Below, piece after piece: positions 1 to 6,406 of a DNA stretch of 11,227 nucleotides. This DNA is from Ruminococcus sp. GTDB lineage: Bacteria > Bacillota > Clostridia > Oscillospirales > Ruminococcaceae. A program made the translations under genes and the position numbers. Position 1 is the first letter of the stretch. Every line of letters begins with the position of its first letter. The stretch lies in the NCBI GenBank assembly GCA_014799675.1, contig JAAVHM010000037.1:1-11227 (forward strand). Direction: 5' to 3'. The notes beneath the pieces are model-generated. The model did no database searches, was not told the DNA's origin, and was given only the letters and a program-made list of their open reading frames with translations.

Positions 1-1430
1 CCCCTTTCGCCCACAATTGTATCGTAACCGTCGCTGAGATTTGTGATAAACTCGTCCGCGTCGGCGGCAACGGCAAATTTATGAACGTCCTCCTCGGACA
101 TATCGCTGCGCCCGAAGCTGATGTTGCCGTCAATGGTGTCCGACCACAAAAGGACGTCCTGCATTGCAACGCCGATATTTTTCCGCAAGGTTTTAAGCTT
201 GATAAAGCGGACGTTTGTCCTGTCTATCAAAACCTCACCCTCGCAGGGGTCGTAAAGCCTCGGGATAAGGTTTATAAGGGAAGTCTTGCCCGAGCCTGTT
301 TCGCCCATGACAGCAACGGTCTCCCCCGCCTTTATCTTGAAGCTGACGTTTTTGAGAATTTCCATATCGTCATATTTAAAGGTAACGTTTTTGAACTCGA
401 TGTCGCCCTTGAGCCGTTCGGGCATATCGGCAGCGTCCGCGCGGTCAACGATAAAGGGACGTGAGTAGTAAACCTCGATTATCTTCGTTGCGGAAGCCAT
501 AAACCTTTGCAGGTCGTTTATAAGCGCGCCCACGTTTCTCATGGGGTTGGAAAGCGTCCAGATAAGTCCGCTGAAAGCAACGTATTCGCCCATTGTGAGC
601 CGTCCCGTAATTACGAAAATTCCTCCCGCAATAAGCTGGACTACCGTCAGTCCCTGCGCCGTTGTTTCCATGTAGGGGAAATATTTCAGCCACGTCAAGG
701 AAGCTTCCTTGCTGGCTTTTGAGTACTCCTCGTTCTTTTCGCGGAAACGCTCTATCTCGTAATCCTCGCGGGCGAAAGCTCTTACCACGCGGTTTCCCGC
801 AATGTTTTCCTGCGCCTGTGTGTTGAGCTGTGAAAGACGTTCGCGGAGGTTTACGTACTTGGGACCCACCTCGCTCCTGAATATTCCCGAAATAATAAAT
901 ATCAGCGGCGTAAGAGCAAGCAGGCAAAGCGCCATAATTGGGTCAAGCACAAAGAAGTAAATCGTTGTGGTCGTGAAAAGGACAATACTTTCCACCAATG
1001 TTTTCAGTATCCATGAAACCGTGTGCCGAACCATATCAAGGTCGCCCGAAAGCCTTGTCATAAGGTCTCCCGTGCGGTTGCGGTCGTAGAAGGTCATGTC
1101 CTGCTTCTGGACGTTGGCAAAAAGGTAATTCCTTATTTTGGCAAGCATACCCTGGGAACAGACCTCGTACAGCATATTCGCGCTGAACTGGAAAATAGTT
1201 CTTATAAGAGTAAACAGCACCATTCCGCCGCAAAGCATAAGCAGCAGGTCTTTTTTTGCGGCAAGATTTTCCGCGGCATTTTCGCCGTAAATGAACGTGT
1301 CAACGATATTCTGTCCGAAAACAGGGTTTGTGAGGTACATTATCTGTGCAATGACGGTCATGCACAGCGCAAAGATATACCTGCCCCTGTAGCCCTTTAA
1401 ATTTTCCCAGATCCATTTTATTTGGAACAT
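1..1430 (-). CDS. ABC exporter half-transporter (membrane domain + ATPase), 3' end cut by window
   Basis: This gene encodes an ABC exporter of the MsbA/LmrA/BmrCD type, with a membrane domain and an ATPase in one chain; it probably pumps drugs or lipids out across the cytoplasmic membrane as a dimer. It starts with ATG at 1430, with AAGGTGG seven bases upstream, and stays open for about 476 codons to the window edge. Hydrophobic segments lie near residues 17-38, 63-82, 147-183 (two helices) and 258-290. The linker has the family sequence DRNRTGDLMTRL near residue 117. The ATPase shows an A-loop aromatic (FKYDD, about 350), Walker A GETGSGKTS (376-384) and a Q-loop with Gln at about 424 (AMQDVLLWSDTI). 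The signature motif, Walker B and H-loop lie beyond the edge. A partner half-transporter may follow downstream, outside the window. The substrate cannot be read from the sequence. The gene is preceded by a leader peptide and terminator. Confidence 0.93.
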   Translation of the reverse strand, partial: MFQIKWIWENLKGYRGRYIFALCMTVIAQIMYLTNPVFGQNIVDTFIYGENAAENLAAKKDLLLMLCGGMVLFTLIRTIFQFSANMLYEVCSQGMLAKIRNYLFANVQKQDMTFYDRNRTGDLMTRLSGDLDMVRHTVSWILKTLVESIVLFTTTTIYFFVLDPIMALCLLALTPLIFIISGIFRSEVGPKYVNLRERLSQLNTQAQENIAGNRVVRAFAREDYEIERFREKNEEYSKASKEASLTWLKYFPYMETTAQGLTVVQLIAGGIFVITGRLTMGEYVAFSGLIWTLSNPMRNVGALINDLQRFMASATKIIEVYYSRPFIVDRADAADMPERLKGDIEFKNVTFKYDDMEILKNVSFKIKAGETVAVMGETGSGKTSLINLIPRLYDPCEGEVLIDRTNVRFIKLKTLRKNIGVAMQDVLLWSDTIDGNISFGRSDMSEEDVHKFAVAADADEFITNLSDGYDTIVGER

Positions 1431-1455
1431 AAACGATCCACCTTTCCGTAACAAC

Positions 1456-1505
1456 AAAAAATAAAAAAGTCTCCCGACCGCCGAAAAAACGGCATTAGGA
1501 GACTT
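1456..1505 (-). terminator. Intrinsic terminator in the ABC gene leader (attenuator)
   Basis: On the minus strand AAGTCTCC (1498-1505) pairs perfectly with GGAGACTT (1467-1474). An inner GCCG/CGGC stem closes a T6 loop (1480-1493). The stem is followed by a T-rich tract over 1456-1468. The hairpin ends about 26 bases before the ABC start codon and lies downstream of a strong promoter and a small reading frame. It would therefore stop the ABC transcript itself rather than end the upstream MATE gene, which is the arrangement of a transcription attenuator. Confidence 0.85.
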
Positions 1506-1533
1506 GACCCGCAATTATACGCTTGCATAAAAG

Positions 1534-1599
1534 CTAAACAACAATTTGTCCCAAGCAGACAGACTCCGTAATATATGATTTTGAAAATACTGCATACAT
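1534..1599 (-). CDS. Putative 21-residue leader peptide of the ABC exporter
   Basis: A small reading frame runs from ATG at 1599 to TAG at 1534, starting MYAVFSKSYI and ending LGQIVV. A GAGG about ten bases upstream could serve as ribosome binding site. It lies about 40 bases after the predicted transcription start and stops about 28 bases before the 5' arm of the terminator at 1498-1505. That spacing suits coupling of ribosome position to terminator folding. Codons 15-17 contain GCTTGG (1551-1556), which could pair with TCAAGT (1502-1507) and open the terminator base, or with CAAGC (1521-1525). It is analogous in position to BmrB of Bacillus subtilis, but I claim no sequence homology. Translation is inferred, not shown. 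Confidence 0.6.
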   Translation of the reverse strand: MYAVFSKSYITESVCLGQIVV

Positions 1600-1645
1600 T
1601 TTGATTCTGCCTCGCTTTCGTTTTAAATTTTTAGTAAGTATGAAT

Positions 1646-1674
1646 ATAATACTCCCAAATAAACACTTTGTCAA
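1646..1674 (-). promoter_or_regulatory. Promoter of the ABC exporter leader
   Basis: On the minus strand there is a perfect -35 TTGACA (1669-1674), a 17-base spacer and -10 TATTAT (1646-1651). Transcription should start near 1639, giving a leader of about 210 nt before the ABC start codon. It lies just after the MATE stop codon at 1716, and I see no T-tailed terminator between them, so read-through from MATE is also possible. Confidence 0.8.
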
Positions 1675-1715
1675 TGTATTTTTTTTGAATATTTTTAAGA
1701 TAATTTTATCTTGGA

Positions 1716-3110
1716 TCAGGATAAGCTTTCCAAAGCCGATCGCTCCTCAGGTTCTTCAGCATCTGCTTTGGGGAACTTCCTACGCATAAAGATGTAGCAC
1801 ACCAAATGGGTGAGAAAGGTTATTATCCACGAAAGAGGATATGACAAAAACAGCATGAATTCCGTGTGGTTCTCGGGGACGCTGAATATTGTGCATATCC
1901 ATAATATCCTGAGACCGCAGGCTCCCAGCATGGAAACTACAGTCGGTGTTACCGCAAAGCCCATTCCGCGGATAGAGCCAACAATGCAGTCCATAAGTCC
2001 GCAGGTAAAATAGAAGCAGCATACCATGCTCATTCGTACAAGCCCTGCCGCTATAACGTCGGGACGAGCGTCGTAAATGCGGAGCAGCGGCGTTCCGAAA
2101 AGATATGCGGCGTTGCCGAGGATAAGCCCAGTGACTGCTCCGCAAAGGCAGGAAATAAGCGCAATTTTGTTTATACGGCTGTATTTTTTCGCTCCCATAT
2201 TCTGGCTGACAAAGGTAAGCGCGCCCTGCGAAAAGGCGTTCATTGATACCCATACAAAGCCCTCTATGCTTGCGGCGGCGGAGCTTCCCGCCATTACGAT
2301 ATAGCCGAAGCTGTTTATCGAGGACTGTATCACCACGTTCGACAGCGAGAAAACCACGCCCTGAAAGCCTGCGGGGACGCCTATCCTAAGTATTTTCCAC
2401 GCAATGCGCTTGTCGGGGTGAAGCTCGCTGAATCGGAACTGGAAAGCCCCCGTTTCATTTATCAGGCATTTCAGTATAAGTCCCGCCGAAACGCACTGGG
2501 AGATGACTGTGGCAAGAGCAACTCCCGCAACGTCCATTTTAAAAAGTATAACGAATATCAGGTTGAGGATAACGTTTATAACTCCCGAAAACGCAAGAAA
2601 ATAAAGCGGTCTTTTGGTATCGCCCTTTGAGCGCAGTATGGAGCTTCCGAAATTGTATATCATCATCGCGACCATTCCCGCAAAGTATATCCGCAGATAT
2701 AGAGAGGAAAGTCCCAGCACCTCGTCCGGCGTCTGCATGATTTTAAGAAGCTGAGGGGCAAATATTATTCCGACAACCGTCAGAAGCAGTCCGCTTGCTA
2801 TTGCAAAGAATATTGAGGTATGTATGGTCTTGCTTACCTTTTGGTCGCTGCCCTCGCCCATGTAATGGGACACGATAACGTTCGAGCCTGTGGAAAGTCC
2901 CAGAAAAAGGTTTGTCATAAGGTTTACGAGAGCCGTTGTTGAGCCGACTGCGGCAAGGGAATATTCGCTGGCAAAGTTGCCCACCACGATAATGTCCGCC
3001 GCATTGAACAAAAGCTGCAAAATGCTGGAAAGCATAAGCGGCACGGAAAGCTTAAGAAGCTTTGGAAGTATTGCTCCGTGGAGCATATCTATTTCATAAT
3101 TTTTAGCCAA
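1716..3110 (-). CDS. MATE family efflux transporter
   Basis: This is a multidrug and toxic compound extrusion (MATE) protein of the DinF/NorM-like branch common in clostridia. These are Na+ or H+ antiporters that export drugs or metabolites across the cytoplasmic membrane. At 464 residues it has the usual length, with about twelve hydrophobic segments in two halves. Family-typical stretches are the N-terminal LLKLSVPLMLSSILQLLFNA (about 17-36), the VVGNFAS/AAVGST region that follows, and SSILRSKGDTKRP at the end of the first half. I choose the TTG start at 3110 because AAGGA lies seven bases upstream; the next Met (3098) is too far from it. The gene has its own strong promoter and is divergent from the LytTR operon. 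The C-terminus is charged (about residues 445-464). The substrate is unknown. Confidence 0.93.
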   Translation of the reverse strand: MAKNYEIDMLHGAILPKLLKLSVPLMLSSILQLLFNAADIIVVGNFASEYSLAAVGSTTALVNLMTNLFLGLSTGSNVIVSHYMGEGSDQKVSKTIHTSIFFAIASGLLLTVVGIIFAPQLLKIMQTPDEVLGLSSLYLRIYFAGMVAMMIYNFGSSILRSKGDTKRPLYFLAFSGVINVILNLIFVILFKMDVAGVALATVISQCVSAGLILKCLINETGAFQFRFSELHPDKRIAWKILRIGVPAGFQGVVFSLSNVVIQSSINSFGYIVMAGSSAAASIEGFVWVSMNAFSQGALTFVSQNMGAKKYSRINKIALISCLCGAVTGLILGNAAYLFGTPLLRIYDARPDVIAAGLVRMSMVCCFYFTCGLMDCIVGSIRGMGFAVTPTVVSMLGACGLRILWICTIFSVPENHTEFMLFLSYPLSWIITFLTHLVCYIFMRRKFPKADAEEPEERSALESLS

Positions 3111-3177
3111 AGTGATTTCCTTTCATAAATTATTATGCCTGACCAATAAATGGTTTACAGCATTCGTACATTTAACT

Positions 3178-3206
3178 ATTATACTCCACAACCGAAAAAA
3201 TGTCAA
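3178..3206 (-). promoter_or_regulatory. Promoter of the MATE gene
   Basis: On the minus strand there is a perfect -35 TTGACA (3201-3206), a 17-base spacer and a perfect -10 TATAAT (3178-3183). Transcription should start near 3171, about 60 bases before the TTG start. The -35 overlaps one copy of a 9-base direct repeat (see the separate entry), so the promoter may be controlled. Confidence 0.85.
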
Positions 3207-3216
3207 TAAAAAATGT
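3195..3216. repeat. Tandem 9-base direct repeat over the MATE -35 box
   Basis: AAAAAATGT occurs at 3195-3203 and again at 3208-3216, separated by four bases; on the minus strand it reads ACATTTTTT. The copy at 3195-3203 overlaps the MATE -35 hexamer. It could be an operator for a regulator bound near the neighbouring LytTR gene, or simply a chance repeat in AT-rich DNA. LytTR proteins do bind direct repeats with ACATTT-like half-sites, but normally with a longer spacing. Confidence 0.4.
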
Positions 3217-3286
3217 TCCGTTCTTTGACAAATATCTGCCTTTTGGCATCTTATGTATGAAAATCGGCAGCTTGCGTTTATGGCAA

Positions 3287-3314
3287 TTGACAATTTTGAA
3301 GTATGGGTTATAAT
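3287..3314 (+). promoter_or_regulatory. Promoter of the LytTR-DUF3021-ABC operon
   Basis: A perfect -35 TTGACA (3287-3292) is followed after 16 bases by a perfect -10 TATAAT (3309-3314). Transcription would start near 3321, about 30 bases before the TTG start of the regulator gene. The strength of the boxes suggests that the operon could be transcribed without an activator, unless it is repressed or tuned by the LytTR product. Confidence 0.8.
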
Positions 3315-3349
3315 AATATTAACACATCAAACAGAAAGGCGGCGGCTGC

Positions 3350-3790
3350 TTGAAAATAGAGATCATTACGGACGAAAACGCGGAAGATCTGAAAATTTCC
3401 GTTGTGTGCAGACACTTGTCCCCGCAAGTGGAAAAAATCATAGCTATGTTAAGAATGACAGATCATCAGCTTACCGCAAGAAAAAACGACGAGATCCACC
3501 TTTTGGATATTTCCCGCGTCATTTATATAGAGGCAATTGACAGAAAATGCTTTGTCTACACGGCGGAGGATATTTACGAGTCCGAGTTCAAGCTTTACGA
3601 GCTGGAACAGCAGCTTGAAGAATACGGCTTCTTTCGGGTAAGCAAATCGGTGCTGATACATCTGCATAACGTTCAGTCCCTTAAAGCGGACATTAACCGC
3701 AGGATACGGATAACGATGTCAAACGGCGAGCAGATAATTGCTTCAAGGCAATACGCCGACCAACTTAAAAGGAGACTGGGAGTGATATAA
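3350..3790 (+). CDS. LytTR-family DNA-binding transcriptional regulator
   Basis: This 146-residue protein is a stand-alone LytTR regulator without a phosphoacceptor receiver domain. Residues about 48-144 match the LytTR domain, which binds direct-repeat DNA through beta strands: the typical stretches are DISRVIYIEAIDRKCFVYT, the YELEQQLEEYGFFRVSKSVLIHLHNV helix/strand segment, and the final SNGEQIIASRQYADQLKRRL. The N-terminal 45 residues are a short cap seen in relatives of this kind. The start is TTG at 3350, with AAAGG about ten bases upstream and no in-frame ATG nearby. Its stop codon directly abuts the DUF3021 start. In LytTR regulatory systems the adjacent membrane protein restrains the regulator; by analogy it probably controls this operon. 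The inducing signal is unknown. Confidence 0.92.
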   Translation: MKIEIITDENAEDLKISVVCRHLSPQVEKIIAMLRMTDHQLTARKNDEIHLLDISRVIYIEAIDRKCFVYTAEDIYESEFKLYELEQQLEEYGFFRVSKSVLIHLHNVQSLKADINRRIRITMSNGEQIIASRQYADQLKRRLGVI

Positions 3791-4273
3791 ATGAAAGAGA
3801 ACAGGACCGTTTTTGATTTTCTTGGGCAGACTATGATAATATTCGGGTTTACAATGCTGGTACTTAATATTTTCTGTATTTTTTTCGGGGACTCCGCAAA
3901 AGGGTACTCCTCGATCTTTGAGCTTGGAAGTCAGGGCGTTTCAGTAAAGACCGCTTTTCAATTTCTGTTTGTTTCCATCCTTATCTCGGGAACAAGGCTT
4001 ATATTTTTTACTGACGTTATAATAAAAAAAATGCCGATATGGCTGCGTACAGCCTGTATGCTGCTAACAGTCGTAATAATAAATCTGACGTTTATAATCA
4101 TGTTTAAATGGTTTCCGGTAAGACAGTGGCAGCCGTGGGCTATGTTTTTTATATGCTTCGGCATATCGTTTGCGGGAAGCTGGCTTGTGATGATAACAAA
4201 GGAAAAAACCGAAAACAAAAAAATGGAAGAAGCTCTTCGCAGACTAAAGGAAACGGAGGATAACACAAAATGA
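3791..4273 (+). CDS. DUF3021 family membrane protein, probable partner of the LytTR regulator
   Basis: This 160-residue protein has four hydrophobic segments (near residues 11-32, 52-74, 84-106 and 116-136) and a charged, probably coiled C-terminal tail (about 138-160, rich in Lys and Glu). Length, helix layout and position directly after a LytTR gene are those of DUF3021 proteins. In the LytTR regulatory systems described in streptococci and other Firmicutes, such membrane proteins act as inhibitors that hold the regulator until a signal arrives; that role is inferred here. The ATG directly follows the LytTR stop codon, with GGGAG eight bases upstream. The 3' end overlaps the ATPase gene by ATGA, so the genes are translationally coupled. 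Confidence 0.85.
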   Translation: MKENRTVFDFLGQTMIIFGFTMLVLNIFCIFFGDSAKGYSSIFELGSQGVSVKTAFQFLFVSILISGTRLIFFTDVIIKKMPIWLRTACMLLTVVIINLTFIIMFKWFPVRQWQPWAMFFICFGISFAGSWLVMITKEKTENKKMEEALRRLKETEDNTK

Positions 4274-5124
4274 ACTACGCTTTGAACGCGGAAAATATTT
4301 TCCACAGCTTTGCGGAACATCAGGTTCTGAACGGCATAAATATCAATGTAAAAAAGGGAGAGATTTTCGGCTTGCTGGGACCCTCGGGTTCGGGCAAAAC
4401 AACGCTGATAAAAATTCTCACGGGACAGCTTGCACAAAGCCGCGGACGCGCTGAAATTTTCGGAAAGGACGCGGGAAAGCTCACTCCCGCCGAACGCAAG
4501 AAAATCGGCGTGATGATGGACGACTGGGGGCTGTACGGCAGGCTTTCAGTATATGACAATATGAAATTCTACACGGACATTTACAGAATTTCCCCAAGCT
4601 GCATAGACGGCATACTGAAAGACATAGGCTTGTACGAGGCTCGGAAAACCGCTGTCTCAAAGCTTTCAAAGGGAATGAAAAACAGGCTGTCCTTAGCCCG
4701 CGCAATGATAAACAACGCTGAAATAATTTTCCTCGACGAGCCTACCTCGGCTCTCGACCCTGTTACCACAAAGGAAATACACAAAATTTTAGTCAAGGCT
4801 AAAGAGGCGGGGAAAACAATTTTCCTCACCACACACAATATGTTTGAAGCGGAATCCATATGCGGCAGGATAGCCCTGCTAAGCAAGGGAAATATTATCG
4901 AGCATGGAAGCCCCGCCGAAATTTGCAGGAAATACGACCGTCTTAAGAAGCTGACGATAACCTTAAAGGACGGCGAAACGGTTTTCATGGAAAACGGAAA
5001 AGCTTCCGCGGAAGCAGTTGCGGATTATCTGGAAAAGGATATGATAGGCGCGATACATTCCACCGAGCCGACGCTTGAAGCGGTATTTATAGAACTTACG
5101 GGAAAGGGGCTGGAGCAGTCATGA
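4270..5124 (+). CDS. ABC transporter ATP-binding protein of the LytTR operon
   Basis: This 284-residue cytoplasmic ATPase powers the ABC-2 permease encoded next. Visible motifs are Walker A GPSGSGKTT (37-45), the signature LSKGM (132-136) followed by KNRLSLARA, Walker B IIFLDEP (152-158), the D-loop SALD (160-163) and the H-loop His189 in TTHN. The C-terminal 60 residues resemble the extension of exporter ATPases with the STEPTLEAVFIELTG ending. Two departures from the consensus stand out: the usual Q-loop Gln is replaced (VMMDDWGLY, 81-89), and the signature is LSKGM rather than LSGGQ. Such variants are tolerated in this exporter subfamily. The start overlaps the DUF3021 stop (ATGA), with GGAGG ten bases upstream. 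Export of an antimicrobial or peptide is a plausible role but unproven. Confidence 0.93.
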   Translation: MNYALNAENIFHSFAEHQVLNGININVKKGEIFGLLGPSGSGKTTLIKILTGQLAQSRGRAEIFGKDAGKLTPAERKKIGVMMDDWGLYGRLSVYDNMKFYTDIYRISPSCIDGILKDIGLYEARKTAVSKLSKGMKNRLSLARAMINNAEIIFLDEPTSALDPVTTKEIHKILVKAKEAGKTIFLTTHNMFEAESICGRIALLSKGNIIEHGSPAEICRKYDRLKKLTITLKDGETVFMENGKASAEAVADYLEKDMIGAIHSTEPTLEAVFIELTGKGLEQS

Positions 5125-5813
5125 ACAATATTTTCGCAATATTCAAAAAACAGCTTAAGGACACAATAAAAAACAAAACGGTTCTGATACAGTTTGTTAT
5201 GTTACCCGTCCTGACGGTCATTATGAATAATGCCGTTAAGATAGAGGGTATGCCCGATAATTTTTTTGTAAATTTATTTGCGGCAATGTTTATCGGCATG
5301 GCGCCCCTTACAAGCATAGCTTCCGTAATATCGGAGGAAAAGGAAACGAACACTTTAAAAGTGCTTGTCATGTCGGACGTAAAGCCCTATGAGTATTTGC
5401 TCGGGACAGGCAGTTATATCTGGCTCATGTGTATGCTGGGCTCTGCCGTGATGTGCGCCGCGGGAAACTATACATACAAGGAAGCCGCTTTATTTATGTG
5501 TATCATGGCGGCGGGGATCTTAGTCTCCCTGCTGATAGGCGCGGCAATAGGCGTGAGCAGCAAAACGCAGATGACAGCAATATCCGTGACTGTCCCCGTT
5601 ATGATGATATTTTCGTTTTTGCCAATGCTTTCGATGTTCAACAGCAGCATTGAAAAAATCGCAAGATTTACCTACTCGGAGCAGGTAAGCCGTCTGCTCG
5701 GAAATATCGGAAGCCTGCAAATTGACACGAAAAGTCTTCTTATCATTGGGGCAAATATGGTTGTTTTTCTACTGATATTTATTTTTTCATACCGCAAAAA
5801 AGGTCTTGCCTAA
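5121..5813 (+). CDS. ABC-2 type transporter permease
   Basis: This 230-residue membrane subunit has about six hydrophobic segments (near 21-37, 50-68, 94-114, 121-143, 151-172 and 206-224). The ABC-2 family feature is the cytoplasmic loop after helix 2, ISEEKETNTLKVLVMSDVKP (about 70-89), which contacts the ATPase. It overlaps the ATPase stop codon by ATGA and has GGAG five bases upstream, so the two are co-translated and should form one exporter (probably two ATPases and two permeases). It is the last gene of the operon: its stop codon runs straight into a strong terminator. The substrate cannot be deduced. Confidence 0.92.
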   Translation: MNNIFAIFKKQLKDTIKNKTVLIQFVMLPVLTVIMNNAVKIEGMPDNFFVNLFAAMFIGMAPLTSIASVISEEKETNTLKVLVMSDVKPYEYLLGTGSYIWLMCMLGSAVMCAAGNYTYKEAALFMCIMAAGILVSLLIGAAIGVSSKTQMTAISVTVPVMMIFSFLPMLSMFNSSIEKIARFTYSEQVSRLLGNIGSLQIDTKSLLIIGANMVVFLLIFIFSYRKKGLA

Positions 5814-5814
5814 T

Positions 5815-5858
5815 AAAAACAGCCGAAATTCCATTGCGGGAATTTCGGCTGTTTTTTT
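5815..5858. terminator. Bidirectional intrinsic terminator
   Basis: A perfect 14-bp stem, ACAGCCGAAATTCC (5819-5832) with GGAATTTCGGCTGT (5839-5852), closes a six-base loop. A T7 run (5852-5858) follows on the plus strand, and the A5 run at 5815-5819 gives a T run on the minus strand. It ends the LytTR operon from one side and the membrane-protein gene at 5857-6351 from the other. Confidence 0.95.
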
Positions 5859-6351
5859 ATTCGTAAACAATTTCTTGCGACTTTTCCGAGGTGTTTTTCC
5901 TTGCGTATGCGTATACCGCCGCCGCGGCGATAGTAATTATTGCCGCCGTACCCAATAGATTTGACAGAAGCGATTCTACACTATTTACAGCAAAGAAATG
6001 CGAAACAATGTTTGAGTTTACTTCTGAATAATAATCTACCTGAATATTGATAGCGATACTTACAATAACTGGAAACACGCCCATTGTTACAGCAGTCATT
6101 ATCAAAGGCGTACGAATACTTTGGCACTTGAACATAAGTACATTTGCAGCCGACAGCAGGATAGCTTTAAAGCAGTAAATTATTGTAACAACAGGTATTA
6201 TTTTATCCGAGTTTTCAAGATAATGGCGTGAAATAAAAAATCCTGCAAAGCTGTTCTGAAAAATGACCGCTAAAAGGCTTAATACTGCCCATACAATAAT
6301 AAACGCTTGGGAAACAATTGCCGCCGTTCTTACGGATTTCGGACACCTCAT
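5857..6351 (-). CDS. Hypothetical four-helix membrane protein
   Basis: I do not recognise this 164-residue protein. It has four clear hydrophobic segments (near residues 10-31, 50-72, 80-101 and 130-150), a basic N-terminus (MRCPKSVR) and a polar C-terminal tail (about 151-164). This suggests a small integral membrane protein with both ends on the same side. The ATG at 6351 has AAAGGGG eight bases upstream, which supports translation. It lies 55 bases after the AICAR transformylase stop and could be a distal gene of that operon; only a GC-rich hairpin without a good T run lies between. The stop codon is inside the bidirectional terminator. Confidence 0.75.
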   Translation of the reverse strand: MRCPKSVRTAAIVSQAFIIVWAVLSLLAVIFQNSFAGFFISRHYLENSDKIIPVVTIIYCFKAILLSAANVLMFKCQSIRTPLIMTAVTMGVFPVIVSIAINIQVDYYSEVNSNIVSHFFAVNSVESLLSNLLGTAAIITIAAAAVYAYARKNTSEKSQEIVYE

Positions 6352-6380
6352 AAAGATAACCCCTTTCGTTGATTTTATAA

Positions 6381-6399
6381 TGGCGGGGAAAACCCGCCA
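6381..6399. repeat. GC-rich hairpin after the AICAR transformylase gene
   Basis: TGGCGGG (6381-6387) pairs perfectly with CCCGCCA (6393-6399) around a five-base loop. On the minus strand the following bases are TTATAAAA, a poor terminator tail. It may weakly stop transcription or stabilise the upstream mRNA end, or be one copy of a dispersed short palindrome. Confidence 0.55.
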
Positions 6400-6406
6400 C
6401 TACAAA

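Noticed and set aside
81..464. 127-codon plus-strand open frame
   Set aside because: It lies opposite the ATPase domain of the ABC exporter, whose Walker A and Q-loop are clear on the minus strand.
1461..1640. T-box or known metabolite riboswitch in the ABC leader
   Set aside because: I see no T-box sequence or specifier-loop layout and no recognised riboswitch core; the small reading frame plus terminator explains the leader better.
1697..1712. AT-rich hairpin AAGATA/TATCTT after the MATE stop codon as a terminator
   Set aside because: On the minus strand the stem is followed by A-rich rather than T-rich sequence and is weak, so it does not fit an intrinsic terminator.
3237..3248. TGCC-TTTT-GGCA mini-palindrome between the divergent promoters as an operator
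   Set aside because: Only four base pairs and no second copy nearby; too short to support a call.
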